From NCBI RefSeq assembly GCF_003002875.1, contig NZ_PVTH01000008.1:1-64000 (forward strand): 64,000 nucleotides of DNA. Direction: 5' to 3'. The notes beneath the pieces were generated by a model. That model searched no databases and was not told the DNA's origin. It saw only the letters and a list, made by a program, of their open reading frames with translations. Shown piece by piece: positions 61,892 through 64,000 of the stretch. The position numbers were made by a program, and so were the translations under genes. The stretch comes from Arcticibacter pallidicorallinus. GTDB lineage: Bacteria; Bacteroidota; Bacteroidia; Sphingobacteriales; Sphingobacteriaceae. Position 1 is the first letter of the stretch. Every line of letters begins with the position of its first letter.

Positions 61892-64000
61892 ATGAAGAAA
61901 TTACTGCTTTTACTCCTTATTTCTGGAAACGTTTTCGCACAGACCAGCCAGAACATTACGCTGGAAGATATTTTCAAGAAAAATATATTTGCGCAACGTT
62001 CGGTTTACGGACTCAACTCCATGAAGGATGGAAAGAGCTTCGCCTCTATCCAGCGTGATCCGCAAACGGGGAAGATATTTGTAGCTAAAAGTAACTTTAG
62101 TGACGGAACGCTCAACAAGGCTCTCTATTTCCAGGATAACCTGATCTATAATGGCGATACGCTGGAGCTAAGCACCGATTTTAGTGGCGACGAAAAGAAG
62201 GCACTTATTGCACAAGATGAGGAACCGATCTATCGCCATTCCACAAAAGCGAATTACTACGTTTACGAGCTTGAATCTAAAAAAATCATCAAGGTATCAT
62301 CAAAAGGTAAGCAGTCTTTCGCCAGTTTTTCTCCTGATGGCAGCAAGATTGCTTTCGTGAGAGACAATAACCTGTTTGTTAAAGACCTTGAAAACGATCT
62401 GCGTGAAATACAAATCACCAATGACGGATCTTTCAATCGAATCATCAACGGACAGAGCGACTGGGTGTATGAAGAGGAGTTTGCTTTTGCAAAAGCGTTC
62501 TTCTGGAGTCCCGATGGACAGAACATTGCCTACTACAAGTTTGACGAATCCCTTGTTCCTGAATACTCGATGACGGTTTTCGATAAGCTGTACCCTACCG
62601 AGTATAAATACAAATATCCGAAAGCTGGTGAAAAAAATTCTGTCGTAAGCATTCATGTATATAGTCTGGCACAGCAGACAACGGTAAAAGTGGATATTGG
62701 CGCGGAGACAGACCAATACATCCCGAGGATAAGGTGGACGAATAGTTCTTCTGTATTATGTGTATTGCGGATGAACAGGCATCAGAATAAACTGGAGTAC
62801 TTACTAGCGGATGCTGCTAGCGGAAAGTCGAGGGTCATCTTGACAGAAACCGACAAGTATTACATTGACATTGAAAAAGAACAGCTTACTTTTTTACAAA
62901 ACGGGAAGCAGTTCATTAATGTCAGCGAACGTGATGGATTTAATCATATCTACCTGTACGATCTGAACGGTAAAGTGGTTAAGCAAATCACAAAAGGAAA
63001 TTGGGAAGTAACGGAACTCTACGGGGTTGATGAGCAAACTCAGACTGTTTTCTTCCAATCGGCAGAAAGCTCCCCTTCACAGCGGGACATTTTCTCCATC
63101 AAACTAAACGGTACAGGAAAAAAGCGGCTTAACGATCAGGCGGGAACCAACAATGCAACCTTTAGCGCCGACTTTTCGTACTTTATACTCAACCATTCGA
63201 CAGCTAATCAGCCAGCTTATATAACGCTAAATGATCGTTCGGGAAAGACCGTCAGATTACTTGAAGACAACGCTACGCTAAAAACACGTCTGGCTGGCTT
63301 TAAGACTACGCCAACGGAGTTCTTTAGCTTCAAAACATCAACGGGTGTGAGTTTAAATGGCTGGATGATCAAACCGGCAAACTTCGATCCTCAGAAAAAA
63401 TATCCTGTGCTGATGTTCGTGTATGGCGGTCCCGGCAGCCAGAGTGTTGCAGACGCATGGGGTGGTACAAGAAACAAGTGGTATAATATGCTGGCGCAGC
63501 AAGGTTATATCGTTGCCTGCGTGGATAACCGTGGTACGGGTTTCAGGGGAGCTGAATTTAAAAAGATGACCTACAAGAACCTGGGCAAATACGAAACGGA
63601 AGATCAGATTGAAGCAGCGAAATGGCTGGGTAGGCAATCATTTGTAGATCCCGGGCGAATTGGTATGTTCGGGTGGAGCTATGGAGGTTATATGTCGTCT
63701 TTATGTATCACTAAGGGTGCAGATGTATTTAAGATGGCCATAGCCGTTGCGCCGGTTACCAACTGGAGATTCTACGATACGATCTATACCGAACGCTATC
63801 TTCAAACACCCCAGGAAAACGCGGCTGGCTACGATGATAACTCACCCGTCAACTTTGCGCATCTCCTGAAAGGAAAGTTTCTCCTGATCCACGGAACAGG
63901 TGATGATAATGTGCACTTTCAGAACAGTGTCGTCCTCTCAGAGGCCCTGATACAAGCGAATAAGCCGTTTGAGCAGGCTTACTACCCCGATAAAAACCAC
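61892..64000 (+). CDS. Dipeptidyl-peptidase IV (S9B), 3' end cut by the window
   Basis: The ATG at 61892 begins a signal peptide (MKKLLLLLLISGNVFAQTSQ); the open frame runs without a stop to the window edge, giving 703 residues so far. The N-terminal propeller holds DWVYEEEF, the double-Glu motif that binds the substrate N-terminus. The alpha/beta-hydrolase domain has the nucleophile Ser596 in GWSYGGYM and Asp671 in HGTGDDNVHFQNS. The catalytic His703 is exactly the last codon (DKNH). It removes X-Pro dipeptides from peptides in the periplasm. The C-terminal few dozen residues lie outside. Confidence 0.93.
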   Translation, partial: MKKLLLLLLISGNVFAQTSQNITLEDIFKKNIFAQRSVYGLNSMKDGKSFASIQRDPQTGKIFVAKSNFSDGTLNKALYFQDNLIYNGDTLELSTDFSGDEKKALIAQDEEPIYRHSTKANYYVYELESKKIIKVSSKGKQSFASFSPDGSKIAFVRDNNLFVKDLENDLREIQITNDGSFNRIINGQSDWVYEEEFAFAKAFFWSPDGQNIAYYKFDESLVPEYSMTVFDKLYPTEYKYKYPKAGEKNSVVSIHVYSLAQQTTVKVDIGAETDQYIPRIRWTNSSSVLCVLRMNRHQNKLEYLLADAASGKSRVILTETDKYYIDIEKEQLTFLQNGKQFINVSERDGFNHIYLYDLNGKVVKQITKGNWEVTELYGVDEQTQTVFFQSAESSPSQRDIFSIKLNGTGKKRLNDQAGTNNATFSADFSYFILNHSTANQPAYITLNDRSGKTVRLLEDNATLKTRLAGFKTTPTEFFSFKTSTGVSLNGWMIKPANFDPQKKYPVLMFVYGGPGSQSVADAWGGTRNKWYNMLAQQGYIVACVDNRGTGFRGAEFKKMTYKNLGKYETEDQIEAAKWLGRQSFVDPGRIGMFGWSYGGYMSSLCITKGADVFKMAIAVAPVTNWRFYDTIYTERYLQTPQENAAGYDDNSPVNFAHLLKGKFLLIHGTGDDNVHFQNSVVLSEALIQANKPFEQAYYPDKNH

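Noticed and set aside
1-64000. CRISPR arrays, integrase/attachment sites and riboswitches
   Set aside because: No regularly spaced direct repeats beyond the three 11-bp units, no cas or integrase genes, and no leader with a recognisable riboswitch core were found; tRNA-Pro and tRNA-Ser show no partial duplicates nearby.

Overview
The window looks like chromosomal DNA of a member of the Bacteroidota, most likely a soil- or plant-associated Sphingobacteriaceae (Pedobacter-like). The grounds are a hybrid two-component sensor of the HTCS type, a GPH-type sugar symporter among glycan hydrolases, DUF5009, DUF6266 and DUF6807 proteins, an OMP_b-brl_3 TonB-dependent receptor, promoters of the TTG/TAnnTTTG type and very few Shine-Dalgarno sequences. 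All family names are read from the protein sequence by eye; no database search was run.

Layout. (1) 1-9435: a polymorphic-toxin island. IS66 and IS3 scars flank a truncated, orphan RHS toxin tail. Next come a small membrane protein (candidate immunity protein), a 1.3-kaa RHS protein with a variable C-terminus, and a second 1.3-kaa protein with an SpvB-like N-terminus. The last two resemble the B and C subunits of Tc toxins, but both carry signal peptides. (2) 10.3-14.9 kb: a TonB-dependent receptor, an intact ParE-type toxin/antitoxin pair, a PmoA-family (DUF6807) protein and a second, decayed toxin/antitoxin pair. (3) 14.9-20 kb: hydroxyisourate hydrolase, a GlcG/HbpS-like protein, a Crp/Fnr regulator, an uncharacterised protein and a DUF6266 protein (the uncharacterised one has a paralogue at 54 kb), diacylglycerol kinase and a TauE/SafE exporter. 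(4) 20-26.8 kb: an amino-sugar operon on the minus strand, GH9 - polysaccharide deacetylase - DUF5009 (NagX-like) - nagA - GH20. The deacetylase has no start codon and lies in the -1 frame directly after an A AAA AAG slippery heptamer at the end of the GH9 gene. A GGAGG sits 10 nt upstream of the heptamer. This is the most striking feature of the window. (5) 26.9-29.9 kb: a copper chaperone-like protein, a copper P-type ATPase and tRNA-Pro. (6) 30.2-32.5 kb: an MBOAT/SGNH pair for O-acetylation of an exported polymer. (7) 32.7-51 kb: a xylan/arabinoxylan locus (GH10 lipoprotein, GPH symporter, cytoplasmic GH43, GH97, two secreted GH43, HTCS sensor and a further GH43 nearby) with no SusC/SusD pair. 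The threonine-degradation genes tdh-kbl and a divergent Lrp regulator are interspersed. (8) 51-64 kb: luciferase-like oxidoreductase, glutamate dehydrogenase, the second paralogue of the uncharacterised family, a sulfatase with its own formylglycine-generating lipoprotein, tRNA-Ser, a PgpH-type 7TM-HD protein, an unknown exported protein and a dipeptidyl-peptidase IV cut by the window edge at its catalytic histidine.

How the genes work together. The amino-sugar operon would deacetylate and trim chito-oligosaccharides or related glycans (deacetylase, GH9, GH20). It would then import, or trans-acetylate and import, the products (DUF5009) and channel GlcNAc-6-P to GlcN-6-P (NagA). In the xylan locus the HTCS senses oligosaccharide, surface and periplasmic GH10/GH43/GH97 cut it, and the symporter feeds xylo-oligosaccharides to the cytoplasmic GH43. 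The sulfatase/FGE pair could desulfate a further glycan.
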